DNA of 64,000 nt from Epiperipatus broadwayi. Taxonomy: Eukaryota > Onychophora > Udeonychophora > Euonychophora > Peripatidae. The position numbers were made by a program, and so were the translations under genes. Position 1 is the stretch's first letter, and each line of letters opens with the position of its first letter. The DNA lies in contig JAQFVV010006697.1 of assembly GCA_028023455.1 (NCBI GenBank), positions 310,001 to 374,000 on the forward strand. The letters run 5' to 3'. The notes under the pieces were generated by a model that worked only from the letters and a program-made list of their open reading frames with translations, was not told the origin of the DNA and ran no database searches. Shown here in pieces: positions 11,821-22,906 of the stretch.

Positions 11821-11823
<3 letters not shown>
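10881..11823 (+). repeat. Family A repeat, copy 1, right part
   Basis: Continues family A where 5566 left off. It aligns with about 51676-52714: 'aacataattaacca', 'taacgaatccat', 'gaaacataagtcagat', 'cccatgatgtctc' and 'tgtaacggcatat' recur in order. It ends with GTAACGG-catata-CCGTTAC, a short palindrome, then a TA run. No coding capacity. Confidence 0.75.

Positions 11824-11851
<28 letters not shown>
11824..11851. repeat. (TA)n microsatellite
   Basis: Uninterrupted AT alternation between the family A end and the family B start. It may be the original target site of one or both repeats. Confidence 0.9.
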
Positions 11852-11854
<3 letters not shown>

Positions 11855-14412
11855 ACCAGTCGAAATTGTATGTTAACTCAACATGATTCACAGCCTGGGT
11901 AAAAGTACCTTGAATTCAACTGTATGTGAGATCAAAGATAAAGAATACTTATGGATTCTGCCCTGTTTACCGACTCTCTAAATCTGCAAACTAATTAACA
12001 ACATTTTTGAGGCAAGCAATTAATCTTTTCTACATTCCAGCCCACTAGCATCAACAGTGGAGCATGAGCCTCAACTAATTCATATGTCTAACTCTAATTA
12101 TTAACTTTAATTAAACTATCTATTTATTTAAATATAAAATTGTAGATAGCAGCACAATAATTAATTAGAAAGTACTAATTTTGGAATGAAGAAATAGAGA
12201 CAAACCACAGGTAGCTTAAATTCACATATATATTTAATGAAACATTTTTATAATTTATCTAATGTCTCTGATTTGATTTTATATATTATTTAACACAAAT
12301 TTCTATTCTGTTATTTTTTTGCCTCTGGCAAGAGAGCGGTATAGTTTATACGCCAATCTAACAAATCTCACTATTAGCGATTTATGAAAGATGCCCACCC
12401 AAGTCTGAGATATTGGAATAGACATTTTAAAGAGCTATTCTAAACACAATTTTATGGTGATTGAATTTATTTTAAAAGAGAAATGATTAACTCTAACTAT
12501 AGGAATTGGTGTCAGAGAGAGGGACACATTTAAAGTATAAATGGATTGCGATATTCGCAAATGAATATTTCAAGATTTAAAATACATAAATTAGTCAGAT
12601 CGTGGTCAATCTGCCATAATTTGCTCAGACAAAGGAAAGTGAATAAATCCAGCCTTCAATTTTATGTTATCAGCACAGACTCAATTCACTTGCCCTGTAA
12701 CCATGACACCAAGAAATAAATAGAGAGAATTTTCACCATTGGCAAACCTAAAATATTTCAGGTGAAAGAAATATGAGAATTGCCAAGGCTAGCTGGGCTT
12801 AGCTTGCCCCGGTTGTTCCCATTTTAGCTTTCATATCCTGATAGAAAAAATTTATGGCCAGTGAAATTATTATGTGGTCTAGTTATGATCTAGCAGTCAC
12901 ACAGAACAAAAGACAAATAATTAAGCAAAATACCAGCAAGGCAAATATGAGTACTGGAGAATATATTTTAGCATTTAAATATATAAATGTGCTGAGATAT
13001 AAAGATTACATAAATGCATACAGATTGAACAAGATCAGACTAACAAGAAGCAAATAAGTATAAATTAGTACTACAAATATTTATAATTAGCGACACATCT
13101 CTCTCTTCAACACAAAATCCCACTAACATTTCTAATGACATTCTATTTCTCTGTTATTATTTAACATGAATATAATTTATAAACCCCCTCCCTTTCACTC
13201 TTTAAAAATGAAATAATTTAACTAAATGTACTCTCATACTTGAATCTAGCATCTCTCTACAACTAAACTCTGTATGTATAAATATTAAAAAAACACAATA
13301 ATATAAAATGGTTTCATCTGAACAAAACAAAGGTTGCTCCAAGTATTAATCTTTCAGAGCCAGAGAATTATTCATTTTTATTTCCCGACAAACATTAGTC
13401 AGGAAATAGGCATAAAATATTTATTTAGATATTCTTTTGTCGAGATGGAACAAATTTGGCATATATTCATTTCATTTAAGAAATTAATAACAATATTATC
13501 TAAGCTGCATTAAGAGGCATAATTTTTAGACAGATAGAAGGAAAACAAAGGCATTAGATTTTAAGTAATAGCAAATGTAGTTTACAGAATTAAATTAAAT
13601 ATTTTAAATTAAATTTAAATTACGTTATGGGGATTACATTTTAGAAGTCATTAAAATTTAGCAGGGTTTCCATTATTTTGTCACTGGAGTTTAGAATAAT
13701 AAATTAGGTGGTTAGAAATTACAAATTGGAAACATATTACCTAATTTATTATAAGTCCAAGTGGAAGTTGGAGTCCCATGATGAAAACTGAATTTCCACA
13801 CACGCATAGCTAGCTATGAATTGAATAAAAGAGTTCAACAGTATAGCAGTTCATTTTGAAGAATTTTCTCTGGCATGAGGTATTGGACGATCATCTTTGG
13901 AACAGTGGGAAATGGGCAAGTTATAAACTATCTATCCAACTACCATGCTTTCAGACATTTATTAAAATTTTAACCGGCATAGATTTATCAGGCAATCACT
14001 GACAAAAACTGTCACTGGCTGGCTTCTATTGTTCTCTTTGGCTATTTATATCTTTTTTAACTATTCTTGGGAAATTCCCTTTTTCATATGTTCCAGGCTA
14101 GGTGGCAATGTTAGAATACCTAAAGTATATTGGTATTGTATTCTTGAGATCAACTCTTCTGATAAACCCAATGATTTAATTGTTTCAAATCTATTTTTAA
14201 TTAAATGTAGATTTGCAGAATTTATATTTCAAATTATCTTTTCTAATTTAATTTAACTTTAACTTGAAAATTCATTACCATTTTGTTAATGGATTTTCTT
14301 TTGTTTGAATCCTACAGAATGTTAGTAGAGTTTATCATGAAAGCTAATCTCCAGAATAAAATACTTAAAAAAAATATCATATTAAAAATTTATATATTGA
14401 TTTTTATAAAAG
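11852..14412 (+). repeat. Family B repeat, copy 1 (2.56 kb)
   Basis: Direct repeat of 32351-34915 over its full length. It starts TGTACC(A/G)GTC with 'aattgtatgttaactcaaca' shortly after, and ends 'gatttttataaaag'. By eye the copies differ at roughly one base in ten to twenty with small indels, so the duplication is old. Neither copy has an open frame above 75 codons, and the frames that exist are not conserved between copies. It begins beside a TA run. The lack of coding and of an internal direct repeat leaves the class open: a large non-autonomous element, a long LTR, or a segmental duplication. Confidence 0.75.
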
Positions 14413-17400
14413 TATAGTAACCTTCTCCCAGATCGCTGTAATATAAATAAATCATACCACACGCTTTAGGCATCATAATCACAACTGTAACCTAGCTTCC
14501 TGATCTAATTGGTTACCAACGACACATACTGCACATTTTAGCGACTAGATTCTCTTATGCAACCTATCGTGCTCTCATTATCACGAATATGAGCCTAAAG
14601 AAATGAAAATGTAAAACTAACGAAATGATTCATGAGTTTAATAAAACTAGCATGAAGCTGTCTATCCAAAGAAGATCATAAGACGACTAATAAAGATAAA
14701 AACTTCTGGTCAAACCAGCTTTAAAATCCACACAAACAAAATGTGATGAGTTAACTTTGATATTCAGCAAATTAATAAATAACTAATAATTATATGTCTG
14801 GAGTGATTATGAAATTAAACTTATAGATGAAATGATAAGTAAATTATGATGTAGATGACTAAATGGATGATAGCAAGAAATAATAATTAAATAGAGGAAT
14901 GAAATGAGTCTAAGCATGAAGAGAAAAGAACGAAGATGTGTGAGACTACTGAATGATTAAGATGATGACAGAATAAAAATTAATGAATAGTTGAGATGAT
15001 AAAAGAATAAAAGTTAATGTATGATTAATCAATTATGATAATGAATTAATGTCAAATGAGAATGAATAACTAAAAGAATGATCAAGATGAAATTGAAGAA
15101 AAATGTTAATGATGGAGACTAAAATCTTAAACTATAAACTAATATGGTATTAAATGGTAAAAAGATAAGCTAAATAAAAATAGGGATTTCAAGCTTGACA
15201 TAACCAGAATATTTATCATGAAGTTAAAACAAACTATCCATTTTATGCCAAAATAAGTAATTTACATATTAAAGCTTAGCTAACTTTCATAAAACAATGA
15301 AAGTAATCTATTTTAAGTTCAACTATAATAATTAATTAGATATAAACTTTGTTACAAACTTAAATTCTATCTTAAAACTTAACAACTAATTCTTCTCAGG
15401 GTTCAAACACTCAAATCATTATACAAAATATATTTGGTCAGTAAGAGGGATTTTACCACTACTCAAACATAATGCACATAATAGCTCTCAATATAAACTC
15501 AAATTAAGAACTATACTTAGCAGTTACACATAAACTTTATAACTAATACCAACTTTAAAATTTATGAATGGAAATGACTTTTTGATAATTAAAAAAAAAC
15601 AATAACTTACTAAATTCCTTTTCTCATATAATGCTAAACCATGTGATCAAGATCAGTGAATGATAGCTCTGTGGATTTAACTAAATCAATTAAATCAATA
15701 TTATGTTTATATTTAATCTATTACTTGCAATAATCTGTACTCTAAGTTTATTAACATTTTGATTACTGTGTGATAATGCATTAGGTGTACCAATAAATTA
15801 TAAGATTTACCAACATTATTATGCTATAGCATAATATAGTTAATAGTGCTATATTGGTTGATGATGATTTCAATTTATAATCTTCTGATCGGTTGATAGC
15901 AATAACAATAATAGTGTATAGATGTGGTAATTAGCAATAAGATTACAGGCAGCTACATAAATTTTTAAATACAACAAACTTTATTTACACTATTTACAAA
16001 ATTTTAATTTACAGATATGGCATGAAATAAAACTAATCTATTAAAATAATTTATTGATGGGACAAATACTTAATATTCTCTTGATCATATACTCAGCAAA
16101 TGATACAACCTGCTTAGAAAATAATATTCAATATATCATTTGTTACTCTTTGGCATATTTTTAAAAATAAAATACTAAAACTTATTTATGCTGACTAGCA
16201 CTTAAATTACAAAACTAGCAGTATTTTTGGAACTTTAGGATATGCACTAAGTATAAATTTAGAATTCAGAAAAATCTTTAAAAATATTGCATTCTCCTAA
16301 AACCCTTTCTTTTATCAGAATATGATAAGGGCAATTATCATATTCTGTGCAATTACTAACTTATTTAACTTTGAAATGAATAAGTTTAGTGCATTAAGTG
16401 AAGACCAGACATTAAAAGTCAAATACACATAGATCTCATTAAGCATTACCTATGTCCCAAGATCAACCCTTGAATACATAACTGATCTTACAATTCTATT
16501 GTCAAATCATTATTTGATGAAGGTGACTCCACACTACCAATGTGCATCTCTTACTTGTACATCTAAAATTTTCCACAATCATTAATAGATCCTGGTTTGG
16601 TCTGTTTATAAATGATGATGATCCCACAACATTATAAACCCTATTTCAATTAAGAAAACACTATGCTAGATCAGTGTTCCTAACTTTAACATTATTTTTA
16701 TACTTGCTATATGATTTTGACCTATTATACTTCACCATACACGGTGGAAAAACTAACTCTAGATATATCATGAGGGATTTTACAATAAAAAGGAAGGCTT
16801 TATAAAAACAACATAACAGTTATATACTAATATATGGCTGATTCTGTACCTCTCTATGGATATACGTACGTGTGTGGGCTTTGCCTTTTCACAAAAAAAA
16901 TAGAATTCAAACCATGGATATCCTTTCTTTAGGACTATTTGTGCTTATAAGCATTAATTAATACTTAGCCTCTCCCAATTTCCCTCTCATGAAATTAGCA
17001 ATAGGTGACTTCATCAGCCTATGCTCCATATTAAGATTAATATATGGGACGCCATTCTATTGGAACATCCTATCAGCTAAAAGCTGTCCCTAATCATTCT
17101 CAAATTATAGCAAGATAAAACAATACCAACAATAACAGTGGAGATATACATACTTCATTTTACAATGTAAAACCATTAATGTATCAACAGACCAAATATA
17201 TATGTAAAATGATCATCAATCATCTACAATGACAACTATCCTTTTATTAGAGAGAGCACAGTGAATTTAAGGAATTAAGATCAAACCTGCATTTGTATTC
17301 AAAGTGGACAAGTTCATTTCTATACAAAATTACAAAAATGAAAAAGGCCTATATCAAATTTTCTTTTATATCAGAAAATAATTCAGTCATGCCAATATAT

Positions 17401-18185
17401 ATATATATATTTGATAAAATGTCTGTATATTTACCTCTTTATTAATATACTTTAAAATTAGTTTTAAACAATTAGAAAAGTAAATTTTTTTTTTACCACT
17501 CTCTCTAAATAAATGATATATATATATATTTTCCGATTTTCTCTTAACTAAAAAAAAAACATACATAAAATAGATATATATATTTTACACATTTTTTTTT
17601 CTTTAACTCAATATATATATTTTTCATGCCATTGTAAAACACATATGTTTTAAAAACAAATTTCCAGGTAGCACATTACGTAAGTAATAACACAGCAATG
17701 ATAAAGAAAAATAAAAGCACATTTTTATCCATTAAATTTTGTACTCTGTTTATCCAAGTTATTTTATCCTGGTGAGTTAAAATAATAAAAACAGTTATTA
17801 GAATGAGCAATCATTCCAGACTAAGCATATATTTCATTATCCTGTTGGATATATAATAGAACACTATTTAACACTTATCCAAAAGCAAAAATTATTTGAT
17901 GGTTTTAGTATCGATACTGAACAGAGTGATGAAAATTCATATTTCCAATTGTAGCAGATTTAAAAAAATTAATTTATCTACTTTGCTCTAGATAATTCAA
18001 AACAAACTTCAAAACAAACTTCTTAAAATCTTGATTGATTTATCATGCAAGCGTTTCAAACGAAGTATGTCAAGAATCACTTATTACATTTAAAATCAAA
18101 ATAAATTTTCCTTGAAAAATCAGTAGAATTTTATTACACTTAGCATATTTTTATCTCTCCTTTTCTTTTAAATCTTTTTGTTAAT
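14413..18185. other. AT-rich non-coding stretch, no gene recognised
   Basis: No supported gene. About 14820-15180 is unusually purine-rich on the plus strand (many 'gatga' and 'gaataa' words), giving strand asymmetry but no clear repeat unit. Short TA tracts occur near 17395-17410 and 17515-17530. No coding frame stands out. Confidence 0.5.
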
Positions 18186-18259
18186 TTTATTCTTCCCTGC
18201 ATGGTAATACATATATATATATATATATATATATGTATTACCATGCAGGGAAGAATAAA
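18186..18259. repeat. Perfect palindrome with a TA core (74 bp)
   Basis: The arm 'tttattcttccctgcatggt' is followed by AATACATATATA, a TA core, and the exact reverse complement. The full 74 bp fold back on themselves. It lies 35 bp upstream of the gypsy 5' LTR and is followed by another TA run into which the LTR inserted. It may be a small foldback element or a microsatellite-nucleated palindrome. Confidence 0.85.
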
Positions 18260-18294
18260 TATATTTTACATATATTATATATATATATATATAT

Positions 18295-20439
18295 TATAAT
18301 AGTAACTTACAGTTATTATTATTGGTCTAACGTGTTTTATCTCTTGTGAAATTATTTATAAATATAAATTTTTATTTGACTATTTTATTATGTAACATAT
18401 ATGTACTATTTATATATACATTTAAGTTTTAAATAATACATACCTTAAGCTTTTGAGTAAAATGCCAGATTTGAAGTTAAGAATAAATACTTATATATTT
18501 TTTTTATTTTATTATTAAATCTTAATGTCAGTGGAACAATTGATAGTTGAGTTAAGCATGAACTTGTATATAACACACGAGCAGATTCGTTCGTTCTCTT
18601 GATATAAAAAAACGAAAGAAAAAGAAAATCTTTTCTCTTTAAAAATAGCATTTTTCTTTTATCAATACTACTATTTAACGATTGGAATTTAAATATTAAC
18701 TTTTCCAAATTAAAATAATTTGTGGATTAAAAGTCTGCAAGGAAAATATATTTAATTTTCTACTCAATCTTAAAGGAATAGCAATATAAAAGAAAAGAAC
18801 GTCTGTTTAAGTTTTTTGGAAACTACGTTGTTTTAATACTTCCGTGATTCTTCGGATATATATAAATTTAAGATAATTATATATATATATATATAGGATA
18901 AAACAATGTGTTTTGAGTAAAACAGCTTTATATCGTAAAGGTTTCGAAACCAACCTTGCATGCTATTTTAAAATATTTTGAAATATTGAATATATAGAAC
19001 GTCTAGTGATAATAGAGAAATGAAGATTAAGAACATCTACATTCGAAGAATATTTATTTTATTTCACATTAATCCGGTCATTGGATGTTATTAACAGTTT
19101 ATCGTTTAAGGATAAATGGAATCATCATTGTACCAATGGATTGGTGATATGCTTCGTAAGAGATCTTCATTGGGATGATGAACTATAGACTTCAATATCT
19201 ACTCTCAACTCTCTTATAAATAAGTTTCCTTTATTATTTATTTATATATATTATAATAATGCTTATATTATTTTAATATGTTTATTATTATTATTATTAT
19301 TATCTTTATTTCAAATTTGGCATCGCATCATATATATCTTAAAAGGAAAATTATATTTATTATTAAATATAATTAATTGAAAGCTTAACATAATTCATCA
19401 AATTAGATGAGGGATATAAAAAATAGTTATTATTTGACAGATATCTTAAACAGGATTATATTGTGTTTACTACGTAATATTGTAAACGTTTAATGTATTT
19501 TTATTTATTAAAAATACATATAATATATAAGTTATACAATGGCAAATAATACTTATATATGGGTAATTGTGAAGCATATAAATAAGAACGATAAATAAAT
19601 TAATAAGTTACATAAATTATTAATTTTTGAACCCAGATATTGTTTTTATATATCTGTTAATTTAAGCTATTTTCTTTAATTTTTGAAAGTTTATTATAGT
19701 ATTGAGTTTTATCATAGGGTATTAAATAAAAAAATATCATTTATTAATATTCTTTTAAAATGATAAAATTCATCCGTATTTATTTATTAATATTTTATTA
19801 TCTATTCTATTATATTTTTTATTGTTTATTAAATATTGATTTGTTAACGTGATCTCTTTGTCTAATCATTATTGAATTATATTATATATATGCTAGTATT
19901 ATAAATATCATATGAATAATAGTTATAATTAATGCTTATATAAAGGCATATGAAATAACTTGTTTTGAAATTATTCCTGAAAAGAGCTAATTGCAAATTC
20001 TCCGTGAGTTTGAATATCGTGGCATAATGGTGACTGAAAGAGGGATGAAAGATGGATGACCTGGTCTAAATTGTATTTAAACTTATTTAAAGATTATTGA
20101 GCTAGCATAATAAAGATATATATAATCATGGATTTAGTATTTCATCGATTCATTTCTAGCATTCTACTTGAAGACCCAAAGTCCGATTGTAGTGAAATGC
20201 GTATCCTCTTTCTAAGGAATTTAATCATCTCTTTATATTTAACAAGACCAACTTAGATTTTAAATATAATCCATTCTGTTATATTTGGCGAACCTAACTG
20301 TGAAGCATTAAGTTAATGATTTCTAAACATTAAATATAATTGATTATATTACAATTAATACATCAACTGGGATGATTAAATGCCGTTCCGTTATATTTGG
20401 TGCCTCAACTAAGGCTATCAAATAGGCTGTCCCATTATA
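18295..20439 (+). repeat. 5' LTR of the gypsy element (2145 bp)
   Basis: Begins TATAAT and ends ATTATA, short perfect inverted termini in place of the common TG...CA. It is identical to 26708-28858 except for G/A differences at 19776, 20063, 20385 and 20413 and length changes in two A runs, one TA run and one TTA run. It should hold the promoter and polyadenylation signal. 'cttataaataag' (about 19213) and AATAAA near 20110 are possible TATA box and poly(A) signals, unproven. The last 160 bp hold two PBS-like cassettes. Confidence 0.95.
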
Positions 20440-20441
20440 TC

Positions 20442-20459
20442 TGGCGACCCAAACGTTAG
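20442..20459 (+). promoter_or_regulatory. Primer-binding site of the gypsy element
   Basis: TGGCGACCCAAACGTTAG begins two bases after the LTR, the usual place for tRNA annealing to start minus-strand DNA synthesis. TGG complements the CCA end shared by all tRNAs. I could not match it to a particular tRNA. Similar sequences lie at 20286, 20398 and 20506. Confidence 0.8.
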
Positions 20460-20846
20460 GGGCTTCGATTAATTAAATCTCATACCCTGTAGACTGCGTT
20501 TTATCTGGTGTGCAACGTTTTAGGCATTGAATCTATAATTTCGATTCATTATATATGATATTTATAATTGCAAGATTAATATAAATAAAAAAAAATGGTA
20601 ATATATATAATATGATTTAGAGAGATCAATATTTAAATAACTAATTATTAAATTATGTTTTAAACAAGAGTTGAGTGGGATAAAGTTTTATATAGACATA
20701 GACGTTTAAAAATATACACATATATTATTAGAACATCATAAGTATATATAAATAGCATGGGGTGGTAGAGAACTTTACGATATAATATTTTGGTTATAAA
20801 AATATATATACACTTAAGTAATATTTGAATTAAGTTAAAATTTGTT
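20460..20846 (+). other. Gypsy leader between PBS and gag
   Basis: About 390 bp of AT-rich untranslated leader with one more PBS-like cassette at 20506. It would be expected to hold packaging signals, but no specific structure is clear. Confidence 0.5.
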
Positions 20847-22898
20847 ATGCTGCGAAGTGGGAAAATGTTTTCAAACAAAGATATTAAATGCTCTAGTCAA
20901 ATGCAAGATGATTTGCAAAGTGAACTAAGTGATGATAGTAATATTATAGAACAATCATCATTAGTACAAGCACCTGGGGGTTCTACAACCATAATTGAAT
21001 ACCCTCAACAAACACCGAGTTTAGATCAAGTGTTATCTCAAACACAAAATATAGTTGATGAAGGTTTAAATCAATCATCTACAATTGAGATTAGTCAATC
21101 ATCTAATGTTGGAACAATTCAGCAAATGTTACAAATGTTTATGAATAAATTAGATGATTTAAAAAGTGATTTGAATCAAAAATTGGATGATAATATTAAT
21201 AGTTTAAAAAGTGATTTGAATCAAAAATTGGATAATAATAGTAAAAAATTAGATAGTTTAAAAAATGATTTGAAGGTTGAAATAACAGGAATTGAAAATA
21301 AACTATCTACAAAAATCCAACAATTAAATTTAAATGTGGATAATGTTAAAAAAGATAACATAGAAATTAAACAAGCATTAAATGATTTAAAGAATGAAAT
21401 TGATGAAAATAATTCAAAATGTCAACAACGGTTTAGTGAGTTCCAAGGTGACATAATAGATAAATTTAATGTTAAATGTGATGAAATGTATAAAAATCAA
21501 GGAATTTTTAGGGATCAAGTAAAAGAAGAACAAAATAAAATACGGAATGAAATCCAAGTAGATAGACAACAAACACAAGCAAGAATAGATCAACTATCTA
21601 CTAAACATAATAATGAGGTAGAATCTCAGAATAATGTATTGGAGACTATTGATCATCAACTTAAAACTTTAGAAAATAAAATGAATTCAATAGAAATTAA
21701 TACAAATATAGACAAAAATGTATTGGAAAAATTAAGGAAAGATACTACTGAAACTTGGAATAGAGTAAATAAAATAAAGGAATCAACTGATAGTAGATTT
21801 TTGGTTATTGAAACACAGATATGTAAAAGAACACCAACTATAGAAATGCATCAGGTTGAAAATAATGTAAATACTTATAGTTATAATCAAGAACAAAATC
21901 ATGGTGAAAATCATTTGGAGGTCATTCAAAAAGATCCACAACAAGTAATTGACTCTGGTGATAGATCAAATTTTCAGTATCATATAATGCCTGAAGTTGA
22001 AAATTATCCTAGTAATTTTGAATTAGAAGGGTTAAACTTAAATACTTATAGGATTAATCATGAAAATCAAACATCAACTTCTCAGTTGAATGTTTTAGAA
22101 AAACAAAAGGTATACAACCATTCAATACCAAGTAGTACAATTAACCAATTTGTTAGGTTAAAAATATTCAAAGGATCTCATAATGAATCTCCGATAGAAC
22201 ATATTAGAAGCCTTAATCTTTATTTTTCCGTTAACCGTAGTTTATCAGAAGGAGAAAAAGTGATCGTTGCATATAGTCACTTACAAGGAGATGCATTGAT
22301 GTGGTGGGAGTCTTTATCACAAACTCCATCTACTTATATGGAATATCAAGAGTTATTAATTAAAAATTTTTGGAATAGAGATAAACAAGAGGCTTTATTG
22401 TACCAAATATTCCAAGATAAGTATAAACAGACACCTGGAGAAACCTTGACCAAATTCTTTCGCCGTCAAATAACAAAATTAAGAACACTTAATACTTATC
22501 ATTTAAGTGAAGGCGAAATGATTAGAATAATAAAAAGAAATTTACCACTTAAAATAGAACAATCATTATTGTGTACCAATATAACAAAAATAGAACAAAT
22601 AGTAGAACTTTTAAATAGTATTGATATGAATCAAACCAATTTATCAATTAGATTACCTGATAAAAAAAAGGAGGAAGCTTCAATCAATACAATATTTTAT
22701 AATAGAAGGAAAAATAATAGAAATACCAATTATTGGAAGGGAAAAACATCTCAAAGGAATATACCTTATGACCCCTCTCCCAAAATAAATCATGATAATT
22801 TAAATAAAGTAAAAATAACTTCTTCTAATAATCCAAGAAATTCCCCAAAACCGGGATGTAGTAAAGATATATCTATAGATTCACATAAAACAAACTAA
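20847..22898 (+). CDS. gag: Gag-like structural protein of the gypsy element (683 aa)
   Basis: Forms the particle that packages the element RNA. Residues about 90-325 are a long predicted coiled coil dense in Lys, Asp, Asn and Leu. This contains an internal repeat: SDLNQKLD at 107-114 and again at 122-129. Residues about 433-592 resemble the retrotransposon gag (capsid) domain of gypsy elements, with GDALMWWESL (481-490) and LYQIFQDKYKQTPGETLTKFFRR (read across 518-540) as recognisable stretches. The C-terminal 90 residues are basic and Asn/Lys-rich. They lack the usual CCHC zinc knuckle, so RNA binding probably relies on charge. The ATG at 20847 is the first in the frame. The frame ends 10 nt after the pol frame opens, in the -1 phase. 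At 683 residues it is long for a gypsy gag, because of the coiled coil. Confidence 0.9.
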   Translation: MLRSGKMFSNKDIKCSSQMQDDLQSELSDDSNIIEQSSLVQAPGGSTTIIEYPQQTPSLDQVLSQTQNIVDEGLNQSSTIEISQSSNVGTIQQMLQMFMNKLDDLKSDLNQKLDDNINSLKSDLNQKLDNNSKKLDSLKNDLKVEITGIENKLSTKIQQLNLNVDNVKKDNIEIKQALNDLKNEIDENNSKCQQRFSEFQGDIIDKFNVKCDEMYKNQGIFRDQVKEEQNKIRNEIQVDRQQTQARIDQLSTKHNNEVESQNNVLETIDHQLKTLENKMNSIEINTNIDKNVLEKLRKDTTETWNRVNKIKESTDSRFLVIETQICKRTPTIEMHQVENNVNTYSYNQEQNHGENHLEVIQKDPQQVIDSGDRSNFQYHIMPEVENYPSNFELEGLNLNTYRINHENQTSTSQLNVLEKQKVYNHSIPSSTINQFVRLKIFKGSHNESPIEHIRSLNLYFSVNRSLSEGEKVIVAYSHLQGDALMWWESLSQTPSTYMEYQELLIKNFWNRDKQEALLYQIFQDKYKQTPGETLTKFFRRQITKLRTLNTYHLSEGEMIRIIKRNLPLKIEQSLLCTNITKIEQIVELLNSIDMNQTNLSIRLPDKKKEEASINTIFYNRRKNNRNTNYWKGKTSQRNIPYDPSPKINHDNLNKVKITSSNNPRNSPKPGCSKDISIDSHKTN

Positions 22899-22906
22899 AA
22901 GGGTAC

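Noticed and set aside
22889-22898. Classic -1 slippery heptamer in the gag-pol overlap
   Set aside because: The A-rich overlap does not fit X XXY YYZ in the gag frame.
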